A stretch of DNA of 64,000 bases from Bradyrhizobium paxllaeri (GTDB lineage Bacteria > Pseudomonadota > Alphaproteobacteria > Rhizobiales > Xanthobacteraceae): contig NZ_CP042968.1 of the NCBI RefSeq assembly GCF_001693515.2, positions 6,882,001 to 6,946,000 of the forward strand, read 5' to 3'. The translations under genes and the position numbers were made by a program. This document shows, one piece after another, positions 55,272-63,847 of this stretch (positions are counted from its first letter, which is position 1; the number at the start of each line of letters is the position of its first letter). Under the pieces are notes generated by a model. The model was not told the DNA's origin and made no database searches. It saw only the letters and a list, made by a program, of their open reading frames with translations.

Positions 55272-55928
55272 TCAGATATCGCGGCCTTCGACCTTTTCGG
55301 TCAGCGTCTTGACCAGTTCCGGCACCTTCTCCAGATGCGGATTGACGGCCAGCGCCTTGCGGAATGCTTCCAGCGCGCGCCGGTCGTCGCCGATTTCCTG
55401 CATGATCATGCCGAGGCCTGCCAGCGCACCGAAATGCCGGGGCTCGCGGATCAGCACCTGCCGGATGTCATCCAGCGAACGGGTGTAATCGTTCTTCAGG
55501 TAGTACAGCGTCGCGCGCCGGTTCCAGGCCTCGGTATAATCAGGACGGAGCTTGACGACGGAATCGAGCAGTTTCAGCGCGACGTCGATCTTCTGCGCAT
55601 CCATGGCGGCCTTGGCGCGCAGCATCAGCAGCGCCGCCGTGTCGCTCGGGGTCTGCATCCACAGCGCCCAGATCCGCGCCTCGACGTGCTTGGCGCTCGC
55701 CTCATCGGGCGCGGCCTTCAGCGCGCCGAACAGGAAATCCAGCCCGCGGGTGCGATCGGCGCCGACCTTGGGAAGCTTGCTCGGCGCTTCCGGCAACTTC
55801 TTCTGGGCTTTCGGCGGGGGAACGACCTGGGTGTTGCTCTGGGCAAAAGCGGCCGCGGGCACGGCCGCCATGACAGCGGCGAGGATGACGATCCGGCAGT
55901 TGCGGGCGTCCGGGAATCTCAAAACCAT
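55272..55928 (-). CDS. Exported tetratricopeptide repeat protein
   Basis: 218 residues. A signal peptide ends near AAAFAQS, followed by a Pro/Lys-rich linker. Three or more TPR units occupy residues 65-215 (AALLMLRAKAAMDAQKIDVA, AWNRRATLYYLKNDYTRSLD, FGALAGLGMIMQEIGDDRRA). TPR domains are protein-protein scaffolds. A periplasmic partner is likely but not identified. Confidence 0.82.
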   Translation of the reverse strand: MVLRFPDARNCRIVILAAVMAAVPAAAFAQSNTQVVPPPKAQKKLPEAPSKLPKVGADRTRGLDFLFGALKAAPDEASAKHVEARIWALWMQTPSDTAALLMLRAKAAMDAQKIDVALKLLDSVVKLRPDYTEAWNRRATLYYLKNDYTRSLDDIRQVLIREPRHFGALAGLGMIMQEIGDDRRALEAFRKALAVNPHLEKVPELVKTLTEKVEGRDI

Positions 55929-56030
55929 GAGGCAAGTCTAGACGCGTAAAATCGCGCCGCAAAGCAGCGTTTTCGTCAAAGACCTGTGAAGCGGACGAAC
56001 ATCTAGGCGGCTTAGCCCTTTTAGGGGGGC

Positions 56031-56156
56031 TTAGCCTTGGCGGGCCTTGAAGCGGCGCTGCACCTTGTTGATCACGTACACCCGGCCCTTGCGGCGGACC
56101 AGACGGTTGTTGCGGTGACGGCCGCGCAGCGATTTCAAGGAGTTACGGACCTTCAT
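56031..56156 (-). CDS. rpmJ: 50S ribosomal protein L36, zinc-free type
   Basis: 41 residues: [20 protein letters not shown] then [20 protein letters not shown]. The Cys and His zinc ligands of the classical L36 are absent, as in the C-minus (YkgO-like) form that alphaproteobacteria use as their usual L36. Single gene with no ribosomal operon around it. Confidence 0.93.
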   Translation of the reverse strand: MKVRNSLKSLRGRHRNNRLVRRKGRVYVINKVQRRFKARQG

Positions 56157-56381
56157 GGGACAATCCTGATGCTTTGAAAGGCCGTGCTGGAGGCCCGAAC
56201 CTGAGCTACCCGAAAGTGGCAAAATGGGATTTATCCCGAAAAGCGGCCCGCCGCCCGGGATGGGGCGGTTTCTAAGGAAGGCGGCACCGGATGTCAATCC
56301 GAATGGGCCCGTTTTCGGGTCCGTCCGTCCCGTTCCGGACCTAACGGCGGACAGCTAGGGACCCGGGAGAACTCTCCGGAA

Positions 56382-56831
56382 TCACTGGCAAAACAGATCG
56401 CGCGGGAACTCGACCAGGGCCTCGCCGGTCGCGACTTTCTCGCCCGCCTGGTTCTTCACCACCACGTCGATCAATACCCAGCGGGATTTTTCGGAGGTCT
56501 GCTTGGCCTTGATGATTCCAGAGGGCTGGATGGTGTCGCCGGGCCGGACCGGCTTGACCCAGCGCGTCTCCAGCCGGCGGTGGATAGCGCCCGCGGGATA
56601 GGCCCAGTCAGTCAGCATCCGCGAGATCAGGCCGAAATTGTTCATGCCGTGCATGATGATGCCGCCGAAATTGGTCTTGCCGAAACTGCCCTTCATGTAG
56701 TCGTCGTCGAGATGCAGCGGGTTGTAGTCGAGCGAGGCATCGCAGAACAGGCGGATGGATTCGCGCGAGACCGCTAATTTCGGGCCGTCGATGACGTCGC
56801 CGGCGGAGAGATTGTCGAACGTGGCAGTCAT
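56382..56831 (-). CDS. MaoC-like dehydratase (C-terminal partner)
   Basis: 149 residues with the hot-dog fold. LFCDASLDYNPLHLDDDYMK gives the hydratase 2 motif with catalytic Asp and His (D-x4-H), and GGIIMHGMNNFGL follows. Such proteins hydrate or dehydrate (R)-3-hydroxyacyl-CoA thioesters. It starts 13 bases after the stop of the second MaoC-like gene; the two probably form a heteromer equivalent to a two-domain MaoC. Confidence 0.85.
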   Translation of the reverse strand: MTATFDNLSAGDVIDGPKLAVSRESIRLFCDASLDYNPLHLDDDYMKGSFGKTNFGGIIMHGMNNFGLISRMLTDWAYPAGAIHRRLETRWVKPVRPGDTIQPSGIIKAKQTSEKSRWVLIDVVVKNQAGEKVATGEALVEFPRDLFCQ

Positions 56832-56844
56832 TGATCGCTCCCTC

Positions 56845-57321
56845 TCACATCGGCCGAATCGTCCAGCCGCGGCCGGAGCAGATTACCTCGCCACGCTGGT
56901 TGAAGAAGACGTTGTCGTGGACCACGAACAGCCGTTCGCGCTTGATGAACTTGTCGAGCGCGCGAGCCTGCAGCGTAATCACGTCGTTGGGGCGCGCCGG
57001 AATGTTGTAGCTCCAGGACTGGCCGGCATTGACGGTTCCGGGCGAGCGCATCCAGTCGTCTGCCGGCGTGCAGGAAAACATCAGGAGGATGTGGATCGAG
57101 GGCGGCGCGATCAGTCCGCCATAGCGGGTGGTCGTGGCATAGGCCTCGTCGAAATAGATCGGATGATCTTCGCCGACCGATTTGCAGTACAGCTCGATCG
57201 CTTCCTTGGTCAGCGTGTAGGGAATGGTCTTGCGCGGCTCGCCGGGAACGATGTCGTCCCAGACCTTGCGCAGATTGGCGTCTTTCCAGAAATCCGTCTC
57301 GAAAGTCTGCGCTTCGGCCAT
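56845..57321 (-). CDS. MaoC N-terminal-type (FAS1-dehydratase-like) protein
   Basis: 158 residues. IPYTLTKEAIELYCKSVGED, HPIYFDEAYATTTRYGGLIA and PNDVITLQARALDKFIKRER match the MaoC_dehydrat_N type hot-dog domain, which usually lacks the catalytic pair and works with a catalytic partner. That partner is directly downstream (56382). Substrate unknown; an aromatic or branched acyl-CoA is plausible given the divergent amidohydrolase gene. Confidence 0.83.
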   Translation of the reverse strand: MAEAQTFETDFWKDANLRKVWDDIVPGEPRKTIPYTLTKEAIELYCKSVGEDHPIYFDEAYATTTRYGGLIAPPSIHILLMFSCTPADDWMRSPGTVNAGQSWSYNIPARPNDVITLQARALDKFIKRERLFVVHDNVFFNQRGEVICSGRGWTIRPM

Positions 57322-57373
57322 GCCGCACTCCCCTTATTTTCCGTCTTTTATTTCTGCCGTCTTGCGGAATTCG

Positions 57374-57387
57374 TTATATAGTATAAT
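57374..57387. promoter_or_regulatory. AT-rich palindrome/promoter between MaoC pair and amidohydrolase
   Basis: TTATA-TAG-TATAA at 57374-57386 is a perfect inverted repeat, overlapping a TATAAT (57382-57387) that could be the -10 of the amidohydrolase promoter. It stands out sharply in a GC-rich region between two divergent units. No clear -35 could be placed. Confidence 0.4.
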
Positions 57388-57428
57388 CAATTTTCCAGAC
57401 CCAAAAATCAAGCCGGCGGGAAACCCAT

Positions 57429-58313
57429 ATGCCCAAGCTCAAGCTGCCCGATATCGAGAAGGTTGTCGCAATCGACATCCATACCCATGCGGAAGAACCG
57501 TGCGGCCTGCATGGTGACGACGGCTATGACGACTTCCAGGAGCGCATGGCCGAATACTTCAAATCGCCGCACAAGCATCCGCCGACCGTGCCGGAGACCG
57601 CGGCCTATTACCGCTCGAAGAACATCGCGGCCGTGATCTTCCCGGTCGATGCCGAGCGCGAGACCGGTTTCCGCCGCTACAACAATTACGAGATGCTCGA
57701 GGTCGCCTCCGACCATCTCGACGTCCTGATCCCCTTCGTCTCGATCGATCCGCACAAGGGCAAGCTCGGCGTGCGCGAGGCGCGCAAGCTGATCGAGGAA
57801 TACGGCGTCCGCGGTTTCAAATTCCATCCGACCATGCAGGGCTTCTACGCCAACGACCGCATGGCCTATCCGCTTTATGAAGCGATTAATGACGGCGGCG
57901 CAATCGCGCTGTTTCACACGGGGCAGACCGGCGTCGGCTCGGGCATGCCCGGCGGCATGGGCATGCGGCTGAAATATTCCAACCCGATGTACATGGACGA
58001 CGTCGCCGCGGATTTCCCCGATCTGAAGATCATTCTTGCACATCCCTCCTTCCCCTGGCAGGAAGAGGCGCTGTCGGTCGCGACCCACAAGCCGAACGTC
58101 TATATCGATCTCTCCGGCTGGTCGCCGAAATATTTCCCGCCGATCCTGGTGCGCTACATCAACTCGATTTTGCAGGACAAGATGCTGTTCGGCTCGGACT
58201 GGCCGGTGATCACGCCGGACCGCTGGCTGGCGGATTTCGCAAAACTCGAGATCCGCGAGGAAATCCGGCCGAAGGTGATGAAGGCCAACGCGCGGAAGAT
58301 TTTGGGCATCTAA
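57429..58313 (+). CDS. Amidohydrolase family (Amidohydro_2) protein
   Basis: 294 residues, TIM-barrel metal hydrolase. VVAIDIHTHAEEP gives the first metal HxH, GFKFHPTMQGF and ALFHTGQTGVG the middle His residues, ILAHPSFPWQEEAL another, and LFGSDWPVITPD the conserved Asp. The group includes ACMSD-type decarboxylases and lactone or sulfomuconolactone hydrolases, all on aromatic degradation routes. The exact reaction is not deducible. Divergent from the MaoC pair. Confidence 0.88.
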   Translation: MPKLKLPDIEKVVAIDIHTHAEEPCGLHGDDGYDDFQERMAEYFKSPHKHPPTVPETAAYYRSKNIAAVIFPVDAERETGFRRYNNYEMLEVASDHLDVLIPFVSIDPHKGKLGVREARKLIEEYGVRGFKFHPTMQGFYANDRMAYPLYEAINDGGAIALFHTGQTGVGSGMPGGMGMRLKYSNPMYMDDVAADFPDLKIILAHPSFPWQEEALSVATHKPNVYIDLSGWSPKYFPPILVRYINSILQDKMLFGSDWPVITPDRWLADFAKLEIREEIRPKVMKANARKILGI

Positions 58314-58352
58314 AGGAGTATCATTGGCGGCAAGCTTGCGAGGTGCCCCCTG

Positions 58353-59175
58353 ATGAACTTCGCCAGAATTGCCGCTCTCCTTGCCGCATTCCTGTTCGGA
58401 AGCGCCAGCGCTGTGCTGGCGGCCGAGCGGCCGCCACGCCTCGTCGAATTTGAAAGTCCGCTGGCGGGCCCGCAGGCGCTGCAGGGTTACCTGCGATTGC
58501 CCGATGGCGCGGGCCCCTCGCCCGCGGTCGTGCTGCTGCATGGCTGCGGCGGTGCCTGGCGGGGCATCGACGCGCGTTGGGGCAAGCGGCTGGCGGATTG
58601 GGGCTATGTCACGCTGACCATCGACCGGTTCGGAGCGCGCGGCATCACGAGCGCTTGCACTGCCAGCAACCTTGCTGGACGCCTATCGCGCGCTGAATTT
58701 CCTCGTCGGACAATCATCAGTCGACCCGAACCGCGTTGCCGTCGTGGGATTTTCGCAAGGCGCCATGCTGGCGCTGCTTTCGGTCGAGCGCGGCGAGATC
58801 GAACGTAGCGCCAAGGAAAAATTCCGTGCCGCGGTCGGCTTCTATCCACCGTGCCGCGGCATCAAGGGCGAGATGACGGTGCCGAGCCTGATCCTGATCG
58901 GCGAACTCGACGACTGGACGCCAGCCACGGAGTGCCGCAATCTCGCCGAAGGCCGCGACGATTGGGGCATCTCGCGCGAGAAGAACAAAGGGTTTCCGAT
59001 CGAGATCATCGTCTATCCTGACGCCTATCATGGCTTCGACGTACCGAATTTCGCTACGCCCGTGAAGGTGCTCGGTCATCACCTCGAGTTCAACGAGGCA
59101 GCCCGGGATCAATCCGTCGACGCCTTGCGGAAATTCCTGTATGCGACCATCGGCGGAAAAGAGAAACAACCGTGA
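58353..59175 (+). pseudogene. Dienelactone-hydrolase-family gene with frameshift
   Basis: The first frame (ATG 58353) encodes a signal peptide, LVEFESPLAGPQALQGYLRL, VVLLHGCGGAWRGI and DRFGARGITSACTASNLAG, then turns to nonsense and stops at 58808. From about 58670 a different frame continues the protein: LLDAYRALNFLVGQSSVDPN, VVGFSQGAMLALL (nucleophile Ser), GELDDWTP (acid) and YHGFDVP (His), to 59175. A small deletion near 58660-58675 explains this. All catalytic residues lie after the break. Its stop overlaps the start of the haloacid dehalogenase (GTGA), so the pair was one operon. Confidence 0.85.
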
Positions 59176-59918
59176 CCATCAAAGCCGTTGTCTTCGATGC
59201 CTATGGCACGCTCTACGACGTCCAGTCGGTGGCCGACGTCACCGAGGACGCGTTTCCGGGCTATGGCGAGATCATCACCCAGGTCTGGCGCATCAAGCAG
59301 CTCGAATACACCTGGCTGCGCTCGCTGATGCGGCGCTACCAGGATTTCTCGGTCGCCACCCGCGACTCGCTGGCCTACACGCTGCGCAGCCTCGGGCTGG
59401 AATATGACGACGATACGTTCGCACGCATTGTCGAGAAGTATCTGCATCTCGATCTCTATCCGGATGCGCTTGCGGCGCTGTCGGCGATGAAGGATTGCAA
59501 GCTCGCGATCCTGTCCAACGGCAGCCCCGATATGCTGGGCGCGCTGGTGCGCAACAGCGGGCTCGACCGCGTGCTCGATGCGACCATCAGCGTCGACGCG
59601 AAGAAGATCTTCAAGCCCTCACCCGAGGCTTACGCATTGATCGAGGAAGTGCTGCACGTGAGGCCTGCCGAAGTGCTGTTCATCTCCTCCAATCCCTGGG
59701 ACGTCTGCGGCGCCAAGGCGTTCGGGCTCAATGTCGCCTGGATCGAGCGGGTGACGCCGGAGGCGATGGCGCTGGCCTGCCTCGAAAGCGAGACGCTGCC
59801 GCCATTGACAATGTTCAAGATCCTGCGCACCCAGATGGACGAGCTCGGCGTGATGCCCAACCATCGCATCCGCAGCCTCTCCGAACTGCCTGCCCTGGTG
59901 TCTGCCCAAAGGTCCTGA
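59172..59918 (+). CDS. (S)-2-haloacid dehalogenase, type II (HAD superfamily)
   Basis: 248 residues, GTG start overlapping the upstream stop. The whole L-DEX active-site set is present: nucleophile Asp9 and Thr13 in FDAYGTLYD, Arg40 in WRIKQLEYTW, SNGSPDML, Lys in KKIFKPSPEAY, and Ser, Asn and Asp in SSNPWDVCGAK. It should convert L-2-haloalkanoates to D-2-hydroxy acids, and chloroacetate to glycolate, in the cytoplasm. Unrelated in fold to the alpha/beta-hydrolase dehalogenase at 8470. One base separates its stop from the YbaK gene. Confidence 0.9.
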   Translation: MTIKAVVFDAYGTLYDVQSVADVTEDAFPGYGEIITQVWRIKQLEYTWLRSLMRRYQDFSVATRDSLAYTLRSLGLEYDDDTFARIVEKYLHLDLYPDALAALSAMKDCKLAILSNGSPDMLGALVRNSGLDRVLDATISVDAKKIFKPSPEAYALIEEVLHVRPAEVLFISSNPWDVCGAKAFGLNVAWIERVTPEAMALACLESETLPPLTMFKILRTQMDELGVMPNHRIRSLSELPALVSAQRS

Positions 59919-59919
59919 A

Positions 59920-60405
59920 ATGAGTCTTGAATCCGTTCGCGCCTTCTTCGCCGAGAAGGCGCCCGATATTGCCGTGATCGAATCAGAGGTGAGTTCGGCG
60001 ACCGTCACGCTGGCCGCCGAGGCCTACGGCGTCGAGCCGGCACGGATCGCCAAGACACTGTCCTTGCGGATCGGCGAGCGCGTGATCCTGATCGTGGCGG
60101 CAGGCACGTCGCGGATGGACAACAAGAAGGTGAAGGCGCTGTTCGGCGGAAAGCCGAAGATGCTGGGGCTCGACGAGGTCGCCGAGATCACCGGGCATGA
60201 GGTCGGCGGCGTCTGCCCGTTCGGACTGAAGACACCGCTGCCGATCTATTGCGATGTGTCGCTGAAGGCGTTCGACATCGTGGTGCCGGCCGCGGGCTCG
60301 ACCCACAGCGCGGTGAAGATCACGCCGGAGCGCATGGCGGGCCTGACGGCGGCCGAATGGGTCGACGTCTGCGAGATCAGGCCAGTTGAGGCTGCGTCGG
60401 CCTAA
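59920..60405 (+). CDS. YbaK/EbsC-family (prolyl-tRNA deacylase-like) protein
   Basis: 161 residues. VEPARIAKTLSLRIGERVIL, the Lys in NKKVKALFGGK, HEVGGVCPFGLK and GSTHSAVKITPERM are typical of the INS/YbaK editing fold that clears misacylated tRNA such as Ala-tRNA-Pro or Cys-tRNA-Pro. Which tRNA is edited cannot be told. It begins 1 base after the dehalogenase stop, so co-transcribed. Its stop overlaps the end of the convergent gene. Confidence 0.85.
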   Translation: MSLESVRAFFAEKAPDIAVIESEVSSATVTLAAEAYGVEPARIAKTLSLRIGERVILIVAAGTSRMDNKKVKALFGGKPKMLGLDEVAEITGHEVGGVCPFGLKTPLPIYCDVSLKAFDIVVPAAGSTHSAVKITPERMAGLTAAEWVDVCEIRPVEAASA

Positions 60406-60761
60406 TCGTACTCCTCGAAGTACGGCCTCGGCGGTGGCGGCGCTTCTCGCGGCTGCATGTACTGCGGCGGGCGGCCGCGCGGCATCTCTCGCGAACCGCG
60501 CTGCCCTGGCGCGCGATTGGCCTGCTGCTGCTCGGCGCTCGTTTCGAACACCGCACGGCAACCGCTGGAGAGCTGCGGCGTGTTCTGCCGCAAGCAAGCC
60601 ACGATCCGGTTGACATCCGGGATCTGGTCGCCGCAGAGCCGCCACACATCGGGTGTGCAGGCCATCTGCTGTTCCCAGGTTCCGCGATATTCCTGCGAGA
60701 ATGCTGGTGCGATGCCGCCGATCGCAATGGCAAGACCGAGGACGATCCGCTGCGTTCGCAT
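60402..60761 (-). CDS. Small exported Cys-rich protein of unknown function
   Basis: 119 residues from the ATG at 60761. A signal peptide (MRTQRIVLGLAIAIGGIAPA) is followed by MACTPDVWRLCGDQIPDVNR and IVACLRQNTPQLSSGCRAVF, a four-Cys unit resembling the cysteine-rich GLG1-type repeat seen in many rhizobial exported proteins. The tail is Arg/Pro/Gln-rich and ends PYFEEYD. Periplasmic; role unknown. Confidence 0.72.
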   Translation of the reverse strand: MRTQRIVLGLAIAIGGIAPAFSQEYRGTWEQQMACTPDVWRLCGDQIPDVNRIVACLRQNTPQLSSGCRAVFETSAEQQQANRAPGQRGSREMPRGRPPQYMQPREAPPPPRPYFEEYD

Positions 60762-60887
60762 GCACGGGTCCTTTCTTTGTGTTTTCACTTAGGCGCGGAC
60801 GTTCCCGCGCGGCGATGGCATCAAGCCTGCTGGATGAATGCGGCCACGCGACGTTGGTGCAAACAAAAAAATGTGAAGCGGGTTCCC

Positions 60888-61877
60888 CTACTCGACCTTG
60901 CCGATTTTCTTCACCGCCGCGACCAGCCGCGCGCTGTCTTCCGCGACGAACTTTGCAAACTCCGGCGCATCGAGATAGGCGACCGGGCTGCCGGCGGTCT
61001 CGTATGTCTTGACCACCTCGGGCGCCTTCACGGCTTCCGCCATCGCTTCGCGCAGCCGCGTCATGATCGGCGCCGGCAACGCGCTTTGCGCAAACAGTCC
61101 CGCCCAGATGTAGAACTCGACGTCCTTGTAGCCGAGTTCCTTGAAGGTCGGCAGATCGGGAAAACTCTTGATGCGCTCGGCGCCCCAATTGGCGAGCACG
61201 CGCATCTTGCCGTCATCGACCTGCTGCTTCAGCGTACCCGGCGCCGACGCCACCGCCTGAATGGTGCCGCTCAAGAGCGCGGTCAGCGCTGGCCCTGCGC
61301 CGCGGAACGGCACGTGCAGCAATTTGATGCCGGCGCTCGCCGCAAACATTTCCATCGCCACATGCAGGGTGCCGTAGGGCCCGGACGAGCCATAGGGAAT
61401 TTGCCCGGGACGCTTCTTGGCGTCGTCGACGAATTCCTGCAGCGTCTTCCACGGCGCGGAAGCCGGCACAGCGAGCAGCGTCGGGTCCGCCAGCACGCGC
61501 GCGATCGGCGCGAATTGCGAGACTTCATACGCTACCGGGCGATCGAACAGCCGGTCGGCCTCGGGGAGCACCGCGAGCGAGGACAGCGTCATCAACAGCG
61601 TATGCCCGTCTGGCTCGGCGCGTGCCGCCGCCGCATTGCCGACCGATCCGCCGCCGCCGCCGGCGCGGTTGTCGACGATCACGGGCTTGCCGAGAATCCG
61701 TTCCAGCGCCTGCGCCACCGGCCGCGCGGCGAGATCGGCCTGGCCGCCGGGCGGAAACGGCACGATCATGGTAACGTTGCGCGAGGGGTATGGGGTTTGT
61801 GCTGACGCGGTGCTGGTGAGCGTGGTTGATGCCAGCGGCAGCGCGGCGGCGGCCTTGAGAAGTTCGCGGCGGTTCAT
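60888..61877 (-). CDS. Bug/TctC-type tripartite transporter solute-binding protein
   Basis: 329 residues. The N terminus has a twin-arginine-like signal (NRRELLKAAAALPLAS). VTMIVPFPPGGQADLAARPV, the VDNRAGGGGGSVGN loop and IPYGSSGPYGTLHVA are Bug-family hallmarks; these proteins bind carboxylic acids in the periplasm for TctAB-type transporters. No TctA or TctB is nearby, which is usual for these orphan receptors. Ligand unknown. Confidence 0.92.
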   Translation of the reverse strand: MNRRELLKAAAALPLASTTLTSTASAQTPYPSRNVTMIVPFPPGGQADLAARPVAQALERILGKPVIVDNRAGGGGGSVGNAAAARAEPDGHTLLMTLSSLAVLPEADRLFDRPVAYEVSQFAPIARVLADPTLLAVPASAPWKTLQEFVDDAKKRPGQIPYGSSGPYGTLHVAMEMFAASAGIKLLHVPFRGAGPALTALLSGTIQAVASAPGTLKQQVDDGKMRVLANWGAERIKSFPDLPTFKELGYKDVEFYIWAGLFAQSALPAPIMTRLREAMAEAVKAPEVVKTYETAGSPVAYLDAPEFAKFVAEDSARLVAAVKKIGKVE

Positions 61878-61931
61878 GGTGAGTTTCTCCCCGGTGATTT
61901 TGTTTTCGTTGCAGGCAGCCTAGCCTCGAAT

Positions 61932-62052
61932 CGTAGGGTGGGCAAAGCGAAGCGTGCCCACCACCCTGCGGTGGATGAGCACGCCGCATATGTCCAGCCG
62001 ACGTCATGCAGTGCGCGAAATGGTGGGCACGCTTCGCTTTGCCCACCCTACG
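61932..62052. repeat. CGTAGGGTGGGCAAAGCG palindromic repeat, copy 2
   Basis: The same arms as at 21916-22011 (CGTAGGGTGGGCAAAGCGAA and CGCTTTGCCCACCCTACG), with a longer spacer. It ends 2 bases before the stop of the LysR gene on the minus strand. Confidence 0.9.
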
Positions 62053-62054
62053 CG

Positions 62055-62966
62055 TCACTTCCGCTTCTTCGCTTTCGCAAAATGCTTCGCGAGAAAATCC
62101 GCCAGCACCTCCACCCGCGCAGGCCTCGGGCCACCGGGCGGCGTTACCAGATGCACGGCGCCTTCGGGCTGGTGCCAGCCTTTCAGGATCACTTCGACTT
62201 CGCCGGAGGCAACGGCATCGCCGATGATGAAGTCCGGAAGATCGGCGATGCCGAGGCCGGCGATGACGCTCGGCAACAGTGCCTCGCCATTGTTGACGCG
62301 GAGCTGGCCTGCCGGGCGCACGCTAGCCTCCTCGCCTGAAGCATTGGTGTAGTGCCAGACGTTTGCGGTCGAGAGATAGGCGTAGCCGAAGCATCTGTGC
62401 TGGGCCAGGTGCATCGGATGCGTCGGGCGGCCGTGGCGCTTCAGGTAGGAAGGCGCCGCCACGGTGTAGCGCGGCATCGCGCAGAGCCGCCGCGCGATCA
62501 GCGAAGAATCCGGCAGCCGCGCGATGCGCAGGCCGGCGTCAAAGCCTTCGCCGATCAGGTCGACGGTTGCATCGCTCAGGTGAAGATCGATCGAGACCTC
62601 CGGATAGGCCGCGAGAAATTCCGGCAACATCGGCGCTACCGCCTTCACCCCGAACGTCATCGGCACGGCGAGCCGCACCAGCCCGCGCGGCGCCATTGAT
62701 TGCGACAGAGCCTCGTTCTCGGCGTCCTCGCCGTCGGCCAGGAGGCGCGCCGCGCGCTCGGACAGCCTTTGCCCGGCATCGGTCAGCGCCAGCCGGCGCG
62801 AGGTGCGGTTGAACAGCCGCGCGCCGAGCCGCTGCTCCAGCCGGCTGACCGCCTTGGAGACCGTGGCCTTGGACAGCGCCAGCTCGGTCGCTGCCGATGC
62901 AAATGACCGCAATTCCACGACTTTGGCGAAAATCGCGAGCGCCTCGAAATCCGGGAGTTTTGACAT
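62055..62966 (-). CDS. LysR-family transcriptional regulator
   Basis: 303 residues from the ATG at 62966, which follows GGAGG by 10 bases. The winged helix-turn-helix is FAKVVELRSFASAATELALS with SKAVSRLEQRLGARLFNRTSR. The C-terminal co-inducer domain begins about residue 90. It faces the SDR gene at 63083 across a 116-base gap containing a palindrome (62983-63005), so it probably regulates that operon and itself. This SDR/pirin pairing is common for LysR regulators of the AaeR/PgrR-like group. Confidence 0.93.
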   Translation of the reverse strand: MSKLPDFEALAIFAKVVELRSFASAATELALSKATVSKAVSRLEQRLGARLFNRTSRRLALTDAGQRLSERAARLLADGEDAENEALSQSMAPRGLVRLAVPMTFGVKAVAPMLPEFLAAYPEVSIDLHLSDATVDLIGEGFDAGLRIARLPDSSLIARRLCAMPRYTVAAPSYLKRHGRPTHPMHLAQHRCFGYAYLSTANVWHYTNASGEEASVRPAGQLRVNNGEALLPSVIAGLGIADLPDFIIGDAVASGEVEVILKGWHQPEGAVHLVTPPGGPRPARVEVLADFLAKHFAKAKKRK

Positions 62967-62982
62967 GCCGACCGCCTCCAAG

Positions 62983-63005
62983 ACTCATTTTTGGAAACAA
63001 TGAGT
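62983..63005. promoter_or_regulatory. Candidate LysR operator
   Basis: ACTCATT (62983-62989) and AATGAGT (62999-63005) form a perfect 7-bp inverted repeat around a 9-base AT-rich spacer. It lies directly upstream of the LysR gene and 78 bases before the SDR start. A TATATA at 63022-63027 could be the SDR -10. Confidence 0.55.
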
Positions 63006-63082
63006 TTCAATAGTTTCTATTTATATACCACGGCGGACGGCATATCCAATGGCCATCGGAATGCAAGCAATGGAGAAATCCA

Positions 63083-63835
63083 ATGACCAAGAAGCTCTCA
63101 GGCAAGGTAGCCCTCGTCACCGGCGGTTCGCGCGGCATCGGCGCAGCCAGCGCTCGCGCCCTTGCGGAACAAGGCGCCAATGTCGCCATCAGCTACGTCG
63201 CCTCTCCCGACAAGGCGGAGGCCGTCGTCACTGAGCTGAAGGCCAGGGGCGTCAACGCCCGCGCCTACAAGGCTGACCAGGCCTCCTCCGTCGACGTCGA
63301 TCAGTTGGTGAAGAACGTCGCCAAGGATTTCGGCCGGCTCGACATCCTCGTCAACAATGCCGGCGTTGCCGTCGGCAGCGCAGTCGATGATCCCAATGCC
63401 GATACCGCGGCCTTGGCCCGGCAGAGTGCGGTGAACGTCGACGGCGTCATTACCGCGATCCGCGCGGCGGCGAAGCTGATGGGCGAAGGCGGCCGCATCG
63501 TCACGATCGGCTCCGATATCGCGACCCGCGCCTCGTTCCCCGGCCTTGCCGACTACGCCGCCACCAAGGCTGCCGTCGTCGGCTACACCAAGGGCGCGGC
63601 GCGCGACCTCGGACCGCGCGGCATCACCGTCAACGTGCTGCAGCCGGGCTCGATCGACACCGACATGAACCCGGACGACGACCGCGATTTTGCCGACCTG
63701 CAGCGCAAGCAGCACGCGCTGCAGCGCTTCGGCAAGCCGGAAGAGATCGCCGCCGGCGTCGTTTTCCTCGCCAGCCCCGAAGCGTCGTTCGTGACCGGCA
63801 CGGTGCTCAACGTCGACGGCGGCTTCGGCGCGTAA
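63083..63835 (+). CDS. Short-chain dehydrogenase/reductase (FabG-like)
   Basis: 250 residues, classical SDR. The cofactor loop TGGSRGIG is at residues 13-20, NNAG in ILVNNAGVAVG, and the catalytic Ser (GSDIATRAS) and YAATK with Tyr and Lys follow. The C terminus VTGTVLNVDGGFGA is standard. It reduces a ketone or oxidises an alcohol with NAD(P)H; the substrate is unknown. Divergent from the LysR gene and followed by a pirin gene, a frequent redox-responsive grouping. Confidence 0.93.
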   Translation: MTKKLSGKVALVTGGSRGIGAASARALAEQGANVAISYVASPDKAEAVVTELKARGVNARAYKADQASSVDVDQLVKNVAKDFGRLDILVNNAGVAVGSAVDDPNADTAALARQSAVNVDGVITAIRAAAKLMGEGGRIVTIGSDIATRASFPGLADYAATKAAVVGYTKGAARDLGPRGITVNVLQPGSIDTDMNPDDDRDFADLQRKQHALQRFGKPEEIAAGVVFLASPEASFVTGTVLNVDGGFGA

Positions 63836-63847
63836 TGCAAATCCAGC

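Noticed and set aside
58653..58690. Programmed frameshifting as explanation of the split dienelactone hydrolase
   Set aside because: No slippery heptamer or downstream structure stands out at the break, and residues appear to be missing rather than just out of frame. A deletion is simpler.
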